The position numbers and the translations under genes are program-made. From Chloroflexota bacterium (GTDB lineage Bacteria > Chloroflexota > Anaerolineae > JACRMK01), in assembly GCA_016200765.1 (NCBI GenBank), contig JACQEC010000239.1, positions 1 through 25,302 of the forward strand: a stretch of 25,302 nucleotides of DNA, read 5' to 3'. The notes under the pieces were generated by a model, which was not told the origin of the DNA, ran no database searches, and worked only from the letters and a program-made list of their open reading frames with translations. Every line of letters begins with the position of its first letter. Position 1 is the first letter of the stretch. Shown here piece after piece: positions 1 to 7,286 of the stretch.

Positions 1-655
1 AACGCTCCAACACCGTGAAGGCTGTGCGCGCGGGACGCTCGGCGCGCCCCGCAATGGCCATCTGGGTTGGCCGACCGCGGTTGCGTCCGATGGGCGCTTC
101 TATCAAGCCGCGTTCGACGCTGAGCGCGCCATGAACGAGCGCCCAATAAGACTTGGACACCGTGCGAGCGGCAAACTGCCGCTGGAGGTGGAGGAGCGCG
201 GCCGGGTTCTTGGCGACGACAATCAGGCCGGACGTGCCTTTGTCCAAGCGGTGCACGATGCCCGGTCGAAGTGAGTCCGCAAACGAACACATTTCAGGAA
301 ACCGCGCGATCAGCGCGTTGACCAACGTGCCTGACGAGACACCATGGCCGGGATGGACAACCATGCCTGCCGGCTTATCCACGACGACAATATCATGGTC
401 ATCATATACGATTGACAGCGCCATTGGCTGTGGAATAAGGGCCAATTGGGCAGGTGGCGGTATGTCCAGGATAACGTGCTGGCCTGTTTCCAGCCGAAGA
501 CTAGGCTTGGCGTCAATACCATCTACTCGCACGCGCCCTTCGCGAATGAGGCGTTGGAGCTGAGAGCGCGAGAGATCGGCTGTCTGGTCAGCCAAAAAGC
601 GATCCAGCCGCTGACCGGTCTGTGAATCTGCGACACACAGAGTTCTTGTTGTCAT
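1..655 (-). CDS. rluD: RluD/RluA-family 23S rRNA pseudouridine synthase (3' end cut by window edge)
   Basis: Reading the minus strand from the ATG at 655 gives an open frame that runs off the left edge, about 218 residues. The N-terminus is an S4 RNA-binding domain (RLDRFLADQT, then SRSQLQRLIREGRVRVDG, about residues 17-50). The catalytic core of the RluA family follows: DIVVVDKPAGMVVHPG and the signature HRLDKGTSG, whose Asp is the family's catalytic nucleophile. Known members isomerise uridines in 23S rRNA (RluD makes Psi1911/1915/1917 in E. coli); the exact target here is inferred. The order ileS-lspA-rluD is a common bacterial arrangement, but a strong terminator lies between lspA and this gene. 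An extended -10 sits about 13 nt upstream of the ATG, so the gene is probably transcribed separately with a very short leader. The C-terminal third is missing only because of the window edge. Confidence 0.93.
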   Translation of the reverse strand, partial: MTTRTLCVADSQTGQRLDRFLADQTADLSRSQLQRLIREGRVRVDGIDAKPSLRLETGQHVILDIPPPAQLALIPQPMALSIVYDDHDIVVVDKPAGMVVHPGHGVSSGTLVNALIARFPEMCSFADSLRPGIVHRLDKGTSGLIVVAKNPAALLHLQRQFAARTVSKSYWALVHGALSVERGLIEAPIGRNRGRPTQMAIAGRAERPARTAFTVLER

Positions 656-667
656 GGAACGCTGGCT

Positions 668-676
668 ATTATAGCA
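668..676 (-). promoter_or_regulatory. Extended -10 promoter for rluD-like gene
   Basis: On the minus strand the sequence TGCTATAAT is a perfect extended -10 element (TGnTATAAT). No good -35 hexamer is seen at the normal distance, which is typical of extended -10 promoters. The predicted start point is only about 5-7 nt before the rluD ATG, implying an almost leaderless transcript. Confidence 0.6.
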
Positions 677-726
677 GAATTGGGCGGGTCAGGCGGCTGT
701 CCGAATGGCATCGCGTTGAAATGAAC

Positions 727-763
727 AAAAAAGCCTCCCGCAGGTTGTTAGCCCGCGGGAGGC
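727..763 (-). terminator. Rho-independent terminator after lspA
   Basis: On the minus strand a perfect 10-bp stem AGCCTCCCGC / GCGGGAGGCT with a 12-nt loop is followed directly by a run of T (forward A-run 727-732). It lies 14 nt past the lspA stop codon and before the rluD promoter, so it ends ileS/lspA transcription. Confidence 0.92.
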
Positions 764-776
764 TGATTCATGTCAG

Positions 777-1307
777 CTAGGTCGTGGACGGCGCGGACGG
801 TTCGCGGTCAATTCTCGGCTCGACTGGCTGGGTCTCTTTCGGCTGGATAAAGCCCACATAGATGGCCAGCAGGGTTACACCAATGACGATTGAACTGTCG
901 GCTACGTTGAATACTGGAAACCAGCCGAGGTCGAAAAAATCTACCACGTATCCGAAACGGATACGGTCAATCAAATTGCCCAGCGCGCCGCCGAGCATAA
1001 GCCCCAAGCCAAAGCGTACCCACAGCGGCGCCGAAAGCGCACGTGTGTAGTAATAGCGTACGATGCCGATGACCACAATCACAGCCACAGCCAGAAAAAC
1101 ACTCCCCGCCGCGGGAAACATGCCGAAGGCGGCGCCCGAATTCTGGACGCGCGTGATGCGGATAAGCGGCTCTAGCGCGGCTATCGGCATCCACGATTGG
1201 CCGACGAGCAGAGCCGTGGACACCCAATATTTGGAGAGCTGATCGGCTGCAAACACCACCGCAGCGATCACCGGAACGAGCCAAATTAGCGTAGTCTGTC
1301 GCGTCAT
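777..1307 (-). CDS. lspA: Lipoprotein signal peptidase (signal peptidase II)
   Basis: A 176-residue inner-membrane aspartyl protease that cleaves the signal peptide of diacylglyceryl-prolipoproteins just before the lipid-modified Cys. Visible motifs are DQLSKYW (D22), QNSGAAFGMF (N56), GGALGNLIDRIRFGY, VVDFF (D123) and FNVADS (D137). D123 and D137 match the catalytic dyad of the family. Four hydrophobic segments are present (about residues 8-21, 66-84, 95-110, 136-153), the normal topology, and the length is normal. The C-terminus carries a short charged Pro-rich tail. The gene follows ileS at 57 nt, a classic pairing, but also has its own consensus promoter overlapping the ileS stop. At least four predicted lipoproteins in this window would be its substrates. 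Confidence 0.97.
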   Translation of the reverse strand: MTRQTTLIWLVPVIAAVVFAADQLSKYWVSTALLVGQSWMPIAALEPLIRITRVQNSGAAFGMFPAAGSVFLAVAVIVVIGIVRYYYTRALSAPLWVRFGLGLMLGGALGNLIDRIRFGYVVDFFDLGWFPVFNVADSSIVIGVTLLAIYVGFIQPKETQPVEPRIDREPSAPSTT

Positions 1308-1339
1308 AAGGTCAGAGCCTTCTTGTCAATTCACCCGTC

Positions 1340-1368
1340 ATTCTACCGTGAGGTGAGGGTGGTGTCAA
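1340..1368 (-). promoter_or_regulatory. Sigma70-type promoter for lspA, overlapping ileS stop codon
   Basis: On the minus strand TTGACA (1368-1363), a 17-nt spacer and TAGAAT (1345-1340) form a near-perfect promoter about 30 nt upstream of the lspA ATG. The TGA stop of ileS (1367-1365) lies inside the -35 hexamer. lspA can therefore be transcribed independently of the T-box-controlled ileS message. Confidence 0.75.
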
Positions 1369-4300
1369 AGCCGGCCTGCGCGGTCATTGGAGGCGGGCGG
1401 CTCCACTTGGGCGGGCACAAGACCCGCCCCTACGGCTGGGCGCACCGTAATGACGAGTTCACCGGCGCCCAGTGACACGGTTGCGCTGGTCGCTCCCGCC
1501 GGTGCGCTGGCCTGATACTTGAGGTCTACGGACAACGTTTCCTGCCTGATCAGGTCGCCAAATTCGGCGAAGACAGGCTGCCAGGAGGATGCGCCTGTCC
1601 ACGTCGCGTGGATGAGCTCCTCGACACGCAGTCCGGCGGTTTTGCGAAGGTCGTTGTATTGGCGCACCAGTTCACGGGACAGGCCTTCGCGTCTGAGTGA
1701 ATCGGTCAGCGTGGTTGAGACGGATACCACATAGCCGGAATCACTGGCTAGCGCCCAGCCCGGCAAGGCGGTGAGCCGTACTTCTACGTCGTCAGGCTGA
1801 ACCTCAAATGACTGACCGCTGACCAGCAAGGCCACCGTTTCGCCGCTATCAAGGCGAGCCGCGTGCTCGACTTCTGCGGCCAATAGCGCCTGGCGCACCT
1901 TGCCGAAGTTAGCCCCCAGTTTTGGCCCGAGCTTGTTGGGAAGCGGATTGAGCCGCAGATCACTTAGGTCGTGTTTGCTGTTGACAAAACGAACGGCCTT
2001 GACGTTCCACTCCTCCAACAACTGGTCGGACAATCGCTGTGCGGCGGCTCGCTCCGCCGTGTCCGGCACATACACGAGCGCCTCCGCTAAGGGCTGGCGC
2101 ACCTTCAGAGACGCGCTCTTGCGCGCAGCTAAACCGAGTGAGGCGAGCCGCATCACCAGCCGTGTATCAGCCATCAGTTGCTCATCAATCATACCGGCCG
2201 TAGTCTGCGGGAAGTCGCAGTGATGCACCGATTCCGGCGCGTTTTGATCTACCGAGCGCACAAGGTTTTGATAGATCTCCTCACTGAGAAACGGCGTGAA
2301 CGGCGCCATGAGTTTGCTGAGCGTGACCAGACACTCGTAGAGTGTCGCGTAGGCAGCCCGTTTATCGGCGTCAGAGGTTGTGCGCCAGAAGCGGCGCCGC
2401 GAGCGGCGCACATACCAGTTTGAGAGGTTCTCGACAAACGACTCAACACGGCGGACCGCGCCGGGCACATCGTACCGTCCGAGCGCCGCGTCCACTTCCG
2501 CAGCCAACGCATGAAGCTCGGACAGCACCCAGCGGTCAAGCGGCGCCAGATTATGGTCGGTGACAGCGCCGCCTGGCGTCCATTGGTCAATGCGGGCGTA
2601 GGTGACAAAGAAGGAGTAGGTATTCCATAGCGTGTTGAAGATACCCGCCACGACCTCGCGCGACAGAGCGTGCTCGCTGAACCGGTAGGGGTTGCCGAGC
2701 GACGTTGTGCGGTAGAGATACCAGCGCAGTGCGTCCGCTCCAAATGTGCTCAGGACGCGCCAAGGGTCAATAACATTGCCAAGATGCTTCGACATCTTGA
2801 CCCCTTTTTCGTCCAAGATATGGCCTGGCACAACGACATTCTTATACGCGGCGGTATCCTTCATCAGCACGGACAATGCGTGTAAGGAGTAGAACCAGCC
2901 CCGCGTCTGGTCTATGGCCTCAGCGATGAAATCGGCGGGGAACTGGTCTTCAAACAGGTCTTCGTTCTCAAATGGATAGTGCCACTGAGCAAACGGCATC
3001 GCGCCGGAGTCGAACCAGCAATCCAGCACCTCCGGCAGGCGGTTCATTGCGCCGCCGCACTGGTCGCATCGCAACTGCACGGCATCCAGCCAAGGACGGT
3101 GCAAGTCGAGCTCTGGCCAATTGATACTCGCCGGATTGATGCTCTGGTCTTTTAACTGCTGAACAGAGCCGACACACGTATAACTGCCGCATGATACACA
3201 TTGCCAGATCGGCAGGGGAGTGCCCCAATAGCGTTCGCGCGAGAGCGCCCAATCCACATTGTTTTCTAGCCAGTTGCCGAACCGCCCGTTCTGTATGTGA
3301 GCCGGATACCAGTTGATCTGCTGGTTGGCGCTCAACAGGCGTTCTTTTACTGCCGTCGTGCGAATGTACCACGATGACTTGGCGTAATAGAGCAAGGGTG
3401 AATCACAGCGCCAGCAGAACGGGTAGCTATGGTGGATGCGGCCTTCCTTGAGCAAAAGGCCGCGATGGCGCAGATTGCGGGTGAGGTCTTTGTCGGCCTG
3501 CTTGAACCACTTGCCGCCGCCCAGTTCATTGCCCAGTTCCGGCATGAGGAGTCCGTTCAGGTCAACGGAAAAGAGGGTTGGAAGTTTGTGGCGGCGCCCG
3601 ACCTCAAGATCTCCATACGCGGGCGCGATATGCACAATCCCTGTGCCATCTTCAAGCGACACCGTGTCGTCGGCAATCACACGATAGGCCGAGCTCAAAT
3701 CCGGAGTGTCACCTTTGGCCGGAACACCGACAAACACGTTTTCGTAACGTGTCCCAACCAAATCCTGTCCCTTAACCGTCTGCACCAGCTGCGCATCCGG
3801 GCCGAGAACACCGGACACCAGCGCAGCCGCCAAGATGAATTGCTCGTCTCCCAGCCTTGCGAGAGCATAGTCGGCCTCGCCCTTTAATGCGAGCGCCACA
3901 TTGGCCGGAAGCGTCCACGGCGTCGTCGTCCAGGCGAGAAGATAGGCGCCCGCGAACGGGCCATTAGCCGCTCTGAACTTGACCCACACCGATGGGTCTT
4001 CGACATTGTCCTGAAAACCCAGCGCGACTTCGTGATCGGCCAGCGAGGTGGCACAGCGCGGGCAGTGCATGGTCACCTTATAGTCTTTGAAGAGCAGGCC
4101 GCGGTCCCAGAGTGATCTGAGAATCCACCAGCCCGATTCGATGTAGTCGTTGCTATACGTGACGTAGGCGTTGTCGGTGTCCACCCAGAAGCCGAGCCGG
4201 TCTGTCATGCGCTGCCACTCTTGCATGTACTCCCAAACCGACTGCCGGCAGAGCCGGTTGAACTCGGCAATCCCAAATTTCTCGATATCCTGCTTTCCCT

Positions 4301-4607
4301 TGGAACCGATCTTCTTCTCGACTTCCAGCTCGACGGGCAGACCGTGCGTATCCCAGCCTGCGCGGCGGATGACGAGCTGGCCCCGCATGGTGTGATAGCG
4401 AGGGAACAGGTCTTTGAATGCGCGAGCCAAGACGTGGTGCAAGCCCGGCCGGCCATTCGCGGTAGGCGGTCCTTCGAAGAACACGTAGCGCAGCGAATCC
4501 TTTCGCAATTCTAGACTCTTCGCGAATGTGCGATTTTCTTTCCAGTAACTCAGGACCCGCTCTTCCAAGGCCGGAAAACTGACTTTGCTATCTACCGATT
4601 CAAACAT
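1365..4607 (-). CDS. ileS: Isoleucyl-tRNA synthetase, eukaryote-like type 2 (IleRS2)
   Basis: Class I aminoacyl-tRNA synthetase charging tRNA-Ile, 1080 residues. The HIGH-like signature is GRPGLHHV (residues 52-59) and the KMSKS-like signature is KMSKHLGN (604-611). The PG-x-HH form, CPRCATSLADHEVALG and the lack of a C-terminal zinc finger fit the type 2 (eukaryote-like) family rather than type 1 (usually ...GNIHIGHA). The CP1 editing domain and the anticodon-binding domain (W/R-rich block WYVRRSRRRFW) are present. I chose the ATG at 4607 because GAGGAG lies 9 nt upstream; an in-frame extension to 4730 would run back through the T-box terminator. The extreme C-terminus (about residues 1056-1080, beginning RPAVGAGLVPA) is encoded by a GC-rich hairpin repeat and looks like a late addition. 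Expression is controlled by the upstream T-box leader. Confidence 0.97.
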   Translation of the reverse strand: MFESVDSKVSFPALEERVLSYWKENRTFAKSLELRKDSLRYVFFEGPPTANGRPGLHHVLARAFKDLFPRYHTMRGQLVIRRAGWDTHGLPVELEVEKKIGSKGKQDIEKFGIAEFNRLCRQSVWEYMQEWQRMTDRLGFWVDTDNAYVTYSNDYIESGWWILRSLWDRGLLFKDYKVTMHCPRCATSLADHEVALGFQDNVEDPSVWVKFRAANGPFAGAYLLAWTTTPWTLPANVALALKGEADYALARLGDEQFILAAALVSGVLGPDAQLVQTVKGQDLVGTRYENVFVGVPAKGDTPDLSSAYRVIADDTVSLEDGTGIVHIAPAYGDLEVGRRHKLPTLFSVDLNGLLMPELGNELGGGKWFKQADKDLTRNLRHRGLLLKEGRIHHSYPFCWRCDSPLLYYAKSSWYIRTTAVKERLLSANQQINWYPAHIQNGRFGNWLENNVDWALSRERYWGTPLPIWQCVSCGSYTCVGSVQQLKDQSINPASINWPELDLHRPWLDAVQLRCDQCGGAMNRLPEVLDCWFDSGAMPFAQWHYPFENEDLFEDQFPADFIAEAIDQTRGWFYSLHALSVLMKDTAAYKNVVVPGHILDEKGVKMSKHLGNVIDPWRVLSTFGADALRWYLYRTTSLGNPYRFSEHALSREVVAGIFNTLWNTYSFFVTYARIDQWTPGGAVTDHNLAPLDRWVLSELHALAAEVDAALGRYDVPGAVRRVESFVENLSNWYVRRSRRRFWRTTSDADKRAAYATLYECLVTLSKLMAPFTPFLSEEIYQNLVRSVDQNAPESVHHCDFPQTTAGMIDEQLMADTRLVMRLASLGLAARKSASLKVRQPLAEALVYVPDTAERAAAQRLSDQLLEEWNVKAVRFVNSKHDLSDLRLNPLPNKLGPKLGANFGKVRQALLAAEVEHAARLDSGETVALLVSGQSFEVQPDDVEVRLTALPGWALASDSGYVVSVSTTLTDSLRREGLSRELVRQYNDLRKTAGLRVEELIHATWTGASSWQPVFAEFGDLIRQETLSVDLKYQASAPAGATSATVSLGAGELVITVRPAVGAGLVPAQVEPPASNDRAGRL
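1409..1429 (-). repeat. REP-like GC hairpin at the 3' end of ileS
   Basis: GGGCGGG (1409-1415) and CCCGCCC (1423-1429) form a perfect 7-bp stem with a 7-nt loop. On the minus strand it sits in the context GTAGGGGCGGGTCTTGTG. This resembles, from memory, short palindromic repeats dispersed in many GC-rich genomes. It falls inside the coding sequence and encodes the unusual tail VGAGLVPAQ of IleRS. No second copy is seen in this window, so the repeat status is inference. Confidence 0.45.
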
Positions 4608-4674
4608 AGCCGCTCTCCTCATACAAATCAGATCGTTGTCACAAACGCTTGCCGTGCGGATTGACGAAAATTGG

Positions 4675-4705
4675 AAATAAAAAAACCCGCCCCTCAAGGG
4701 ACGGG
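4675..4705 (-). terminator. T-box terminator hairpin before ileS
   Basis: On the minus strand CCCGTCCC-TTGA-GGGGCGGG forms an 8-bp stem with a G.U pair, followed by seven T and then ATTT. It lies just after the T-box sequence, as expected for a transcription-attenuating T-box, and 67 nt before the ileS ATG. Confidence 0.9.
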
Positions 4706-4995
4706 AGTCATTGAGATCCCATGGTACCACCCTACTGACAACCGAAGTTGCCGCTCTTTTCGGGCACCATCATGCCCGCGCCTGTATAACGGAAGGCGAT
4801 CCCGGCTTGAGATTACTGACCGTTCACCATAGGCCCTGCGCATCACTGCGCTAGCGCACACACGGAGCCAAAATGAGCGGGGTTCGTCCAGCAGCTACGG
4901 AAGGATGTTCGCGCCTGCGAACAAGGCCCGGCTTCCACCCAACCCGAGCTCGCTGATCATGCCGTCAGGCGCTACTCGTTTCCGTCAACGCCGTT
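4675..4995 (-). promoter_or_regulatory. T-box riboswitch leader, Ile specifier (ATC), controlling ileS
   Basis: The 5' leader of ileS, about 320 nt, explains the gene-free stretch 4608-5026. Stem I can be paired directly: CGGAA (4984-4980) with TTCCG (4902-4898), and GCGCCTG (4972-4966) with CAGGCGC (4917-4911). Between them is a specifier loop with the conserved AGTA (4976-4973) on the 5' side and GAACATCC (4910-4903) on the 3' side. The specifier codon is ATC (4906-4904), an Ile codon. The T-box sequence GGGTGGTACC is at 4732-4723; its UGGU would pair with an ACCA tRNA end. A terminator stem (4705-4686) and U-run follow. Known mechanism: uncharged tRNA-Ile stabilises the antiterminator and allows ileS transcription. 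Confidence 0.95.
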
Positions 4996-5001
4996 GACTT
5001 G

Positions 5002-5030
5002 ATTATGCTTTGAATACCGCGGGCTGTCAA
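5002..5030 (-). promoter_or_regulatory. Sigma70-type promoter of the ileS T-box leader
   Basis: On the minus strand TTGACA (5030-5025), a 17-nt spacer and CATAAT (5007-5002). The TGA stop codon of the upstream MBL-fold gene (5029-5027) is part of the -35 hexamer. The predicted start is near 4995, just before the first paired segment of Stem I. Confidence 0.8.
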
Positions 5031-5926
5031 GGAGTCGTTGCTCGCTCAACGACCTTGCGCCGGCCGCGCGCCTTCTTCACGGGAGGCTCTTTCTCGCGCT
5101 CCTCTTTCAGCGTCCGGTATAGCTTCACGAGATTCGCGTGGTGCAACTGCTTAGCCATGCCATCCATGGCAATCGGCGAGCCGCCCGATTTCTCAACCGT
5201 AATCTTGGTGAGGTCGCGCTCACTAGCGCCGGCGTCCACACGCTTCTTGACTTTCTGATAAATGTCTTCAAGGTAGGCCAGATTCTGATCAATGGTTTCG
5301 TCTATCTCGCCTCGCAGCAACACGTCGCCATGGCCTTGCACGATATGTTCGAGCTCCATCGTCTTGATATGCTGCATCGAGGCGATCAGGTGATCGCGGT
5401 CACCCCAAAAGAAGTAGGGCAGCGGCATCATGGCATCGCCGGCAAACAGGATGCGCTCGCTGCGAATATAGACGCCGATGCCATCAATTGTGTGGCCGGG
5501 CAGGTACAACAAATCCAAGGTCATGCCGCCCAGATAGATGGATGCCTCGCGTTCAAACGTAATCGAGGGCATCCGCAGTCGCACTTCGGCCAATTGAGGG
5601 GTCGCTTGTTTCGCCTCTTCGAGGCTTTCTTCGCCCCATTTGAGCAGCGTTTCGCGGCACAGCCGATGGCCGATTACCTCCGCTTCTGGAAACAAGTAGT
5701 TGCCGTGCGTGTGGTCGCCGTGGCGGTGCGTATTGATGACAAAGCGCACGATACCGCGCGGGCCTTCGCTTTTCAAATAGTCTACGATCTCACGGGTCTC
5801 GTTCGGAAAGGGAAGCGTGTCAATTAAGATGGCGCCGCTAGGCGTCAGCACTGCGCCGGCGGTCACTTGTGCGTATTGAGTGCTGGTAAACACGCAGACA
5901 TCGTCGGAAACTCGGTCGCGTTTCAT
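5027..5926 (-). CDS. MBL-fold metallo-hydrolase
   Basis: A 299-residue metallo-beta-lactamase-fold hydrolase, cytoplasmic as far as can be seen (no signal peptide). The metal-binding signature HRHGDH is at residues 67-72 (H67, H69, D71, H72). Further ligands are H145 in LPGHTIDG, D164 in LFAGDAM and H199 in VQGHGD, so the binuclear site looks complete. The family hydrolyses esters, thioesters or lactones; the substrate here cannot be read from sequence. The C-terminal end is strongly basic (KKARGRRK region). The ATG at 5926 has a weak GAGG upstream and a separate promoter (5955-5984). The gene ends inside the ileS promoter; no terminator separates them, so read-through would enter the T-box leader. 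Confidence 0.9.
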   Translation of the reverse strand: MKRDRVSDDVCVFTSTQYAQVTAGAVLTPSGAILIDTLPFPNETREIVDYLKSEGPRGIVRFVINTHRHGDHTHGNYLFPEAEVIGHRLCRETLLKWGEESLEEAKQATPQLAEVRLRMPSITFEREASIYLGGMTLDLLYLPGHTIDGIGVYIRSERILFAGDAMMPLPYFFWGDRDHLIASMQHIKTMELEHIVQGHGDVLLRGEIDETIDQNLAYLEDIYQKVKKRVDAGASERDLTKITVEKSGGSPIAMDGMAKQLHHANLVKLYRTLKEEREKEPPVKKARGRRKVVERATTP

Positions 5927-5954
5927 AGGTATTCAGCCTCATCAAACACTGCCA

Positions 5955-5984
5955 ACAATAGCACACATTAAAGACGCGTGTCAA
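5955..5984 (-). promoter_or_regulatory. Promoter for the MBL-fold gene
   Basis: On the minus strand TTGACA (5984-5979), an 18-nt spacer and TATTGT (5960-5955). It lies about 30 nt upstream of the MBL ATG and back-to-back with the promoter of the divergent lipoprotein operon. Confidence 0.7.
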
Positions 5985-6024
5985 GCGCCGATTGAGTAAT
6001 TTGGCGGAAACTTCGGGGCTGTCC

Positions 6025-6053
6025 TTGAACGCTAACTTCAGCGATGTTATAAT
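6025..6053 (+). promoter_or_regulatory. Promoter of the lipoprotein metallopeptidase operon
   Basis: TTGAAC (6025-6030), a 17-nt spacer and TATAAT (6048-6053). The predicted start near 6060 leaves a leader of about 23 nt before the ATG at 6083, which has GGAGA at proper spacing. It would also argue against the in-frame ATG at 6062, which lies at the transcription start. Confidence 0.8.
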
Positions 6054-6082
6054 CTCAGCATATGGACAAGCGCGGAGAAATC

Positions 6083-7279
6083 ATGAACATGCTCAAGATG
6101 ATGCTGTTTGGTCTGGCGTTGATGTGGCTGTCGGCTTGTGGAAGCCCGGCCGAGCCAATTGATTCGCCAACACAGCCGGCGAGTGCTGTCGCGCCAAGCA
6201 CGGCGTCATCCCCGACCGGCGCAGTGCCTGCGGACTCGAAGATGCCTACGGAGCTGTCGAAAATCAGGACGCAGATTCAAGCGGCATTGGACAGGTACAT
6301 GGACGCCATGAACCGGGGCGACGAGACAGCGCTGGCAAACATCGTGGATCAGGATAACTTGACGTTCAAGCGGGTTCAGAACGATTTTCTCAAATCGCCT
6401 GCGTATTCATGGAAGGGGCGCAATCCCAGGGGCACCGTAACGCAGGTGCAAGTCGTCAGAGAACCGTATGTGAAGGTGTGGCTAACGGAAACCGTCCGTG
6501 GAAATCACATCTGGATCTTCAAGTGGTCTGATCGGGGGTGGCTAGTCAGCGAGCCGGACGAGGAAGAATTGGGGGCTCGAACGGAACGAGAGACTGACAA
6601 ATTTGTGGTGCGCTATTTTGAGTGGGATGAGGCGCTGGTGGACGGCGTCGTGAAAGCCGTTTCGGAAGCCGTTGACGCGGCTGTTGCCAACACGGGGCGC
6701 AAGGCGGTTGCGAAATTCCTCGTGCGTATGGCGCCGACGTTTCAAACGCAGTCCGGGCGATCCGGGATCGGCGTCGCGGCCAGCTACAACTCAAGCGCCA
6801 AGATGCTCTCGATCCGCTCGCCGGAATCGTTTGGCGGCACGTTTTCCGGCATCGGCGCGGTGAAGTCGGTGCCGGATATTCAACATGAATTCACGCATCT
6901 GCTCGTTGACGAGGCGATTGCGCCGAGAGGGACTATCTGGTGGGTCAACGAAGCCTTCGCGCACTATTTCACCGACGACCTGCGTCCTGCGACCGTCAGG
7001 GCCTCGTTGAGCAATAAGGTGTACTCGCTCAAAGACCTGAATCAGCTCGAAGTTGAGGGCGGCGTACAGCAAACCGATCTCTACATACGGGCGCAGGGCA
7101 CAGTCGCAGTACAATACATGGTGGAGAAATTGGGCGGGCGCGATAAGGCTTGGGCGTGGCTAATCGCAGAGGCCCAAATTAGAGATTTCAACGAGTCATT
7201 TAACAAGGTGTTCGGGGTCACGTACGACCAGTTTGAGAAGGGCTGGCAGGAGTTTATGAAGCAACGATACGGCGGCTGA
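6083..7279 (+). CDS. Lipoprotein with NTF2-like region and gluzincin (peptidase-MA-like) domain, copy 1
   Basis: 398 residues. A type II signal peptide ends in LSAC (lipid-accepting C19), followed by a Pro/Ser/Thr-rich linker (about 20-52). Residues about 58-160 look like an NTF2/SnoaL-like alpha+beta domain (helix with LDRYMDAMNRGD, then strands with WIFKWSDRGWLVSEP). The C-terminal half has HEFTH (268-272) and WWVNEAFAHYF with E290 as the likely third zinc ligand, the gluzincin arrangement seen in peptidase-MA-like domains. The protein is predicted to be membrane-tethered on the outer face and proteolytic; the substrate is unknown. I chose the ATG at 6083 for its GGAGA ribosome site and because it places the signal peptide at the very start. 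It is a clear paralogue of the third gene of the operon. The domain assignment is by motif, not search. Confidence 0.85.
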   Translation: MNMLKMMLFGLALMWLSACGSPAEPIDSPTQPASAVAPSTASSPTGAVPADSKMPTELSKIRTQIQAALDRYMDAMNRGDETALANIVDQDNLTFKRVQNDFLKSPAYSWKGRNPRGTVTQVQVVREPYVKVWLTETVRGNHIWIFKWSDRGWLVSEPDEEELGARTERETDKFVVRYFEWDEALVDGVVKAVSEAVDAAVANTGRKAVAKFLVRMAPTFQTQSGRSGIGVAASYNSSAKMLSIRSPESFGGTFSGIGAVKSVPDIQHEFTHLLVDEAIAPRGTIWWVNEAFAHYFTDDLRPATVRASLSNKVYSLKDLNQLEVEGGVQQTDLYIRAQGTVAVQYMVEKLGGRDKAWAWLIAEAQIRDFNESFNKVFGVTYDQFEKGWQEFMKQRYGG

Positions 7280-7286
7280 GGTTGTG

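Noticed and set aside
153..563. Plus-strand open frame near the left edge
   Set aside because: The minus strand here encodes an intact S4 plus pseudouridine synthase sequence with HRLDKGTSG; the plus frame is a shadow.
4608..4730. Possible N-terminal extension of IleRS by 41 residues
   Set aside because: The extension would be translated from the T-box terminator region, lacks homology-like character, and a good GAGGAG site precedes the ATG at 4607.
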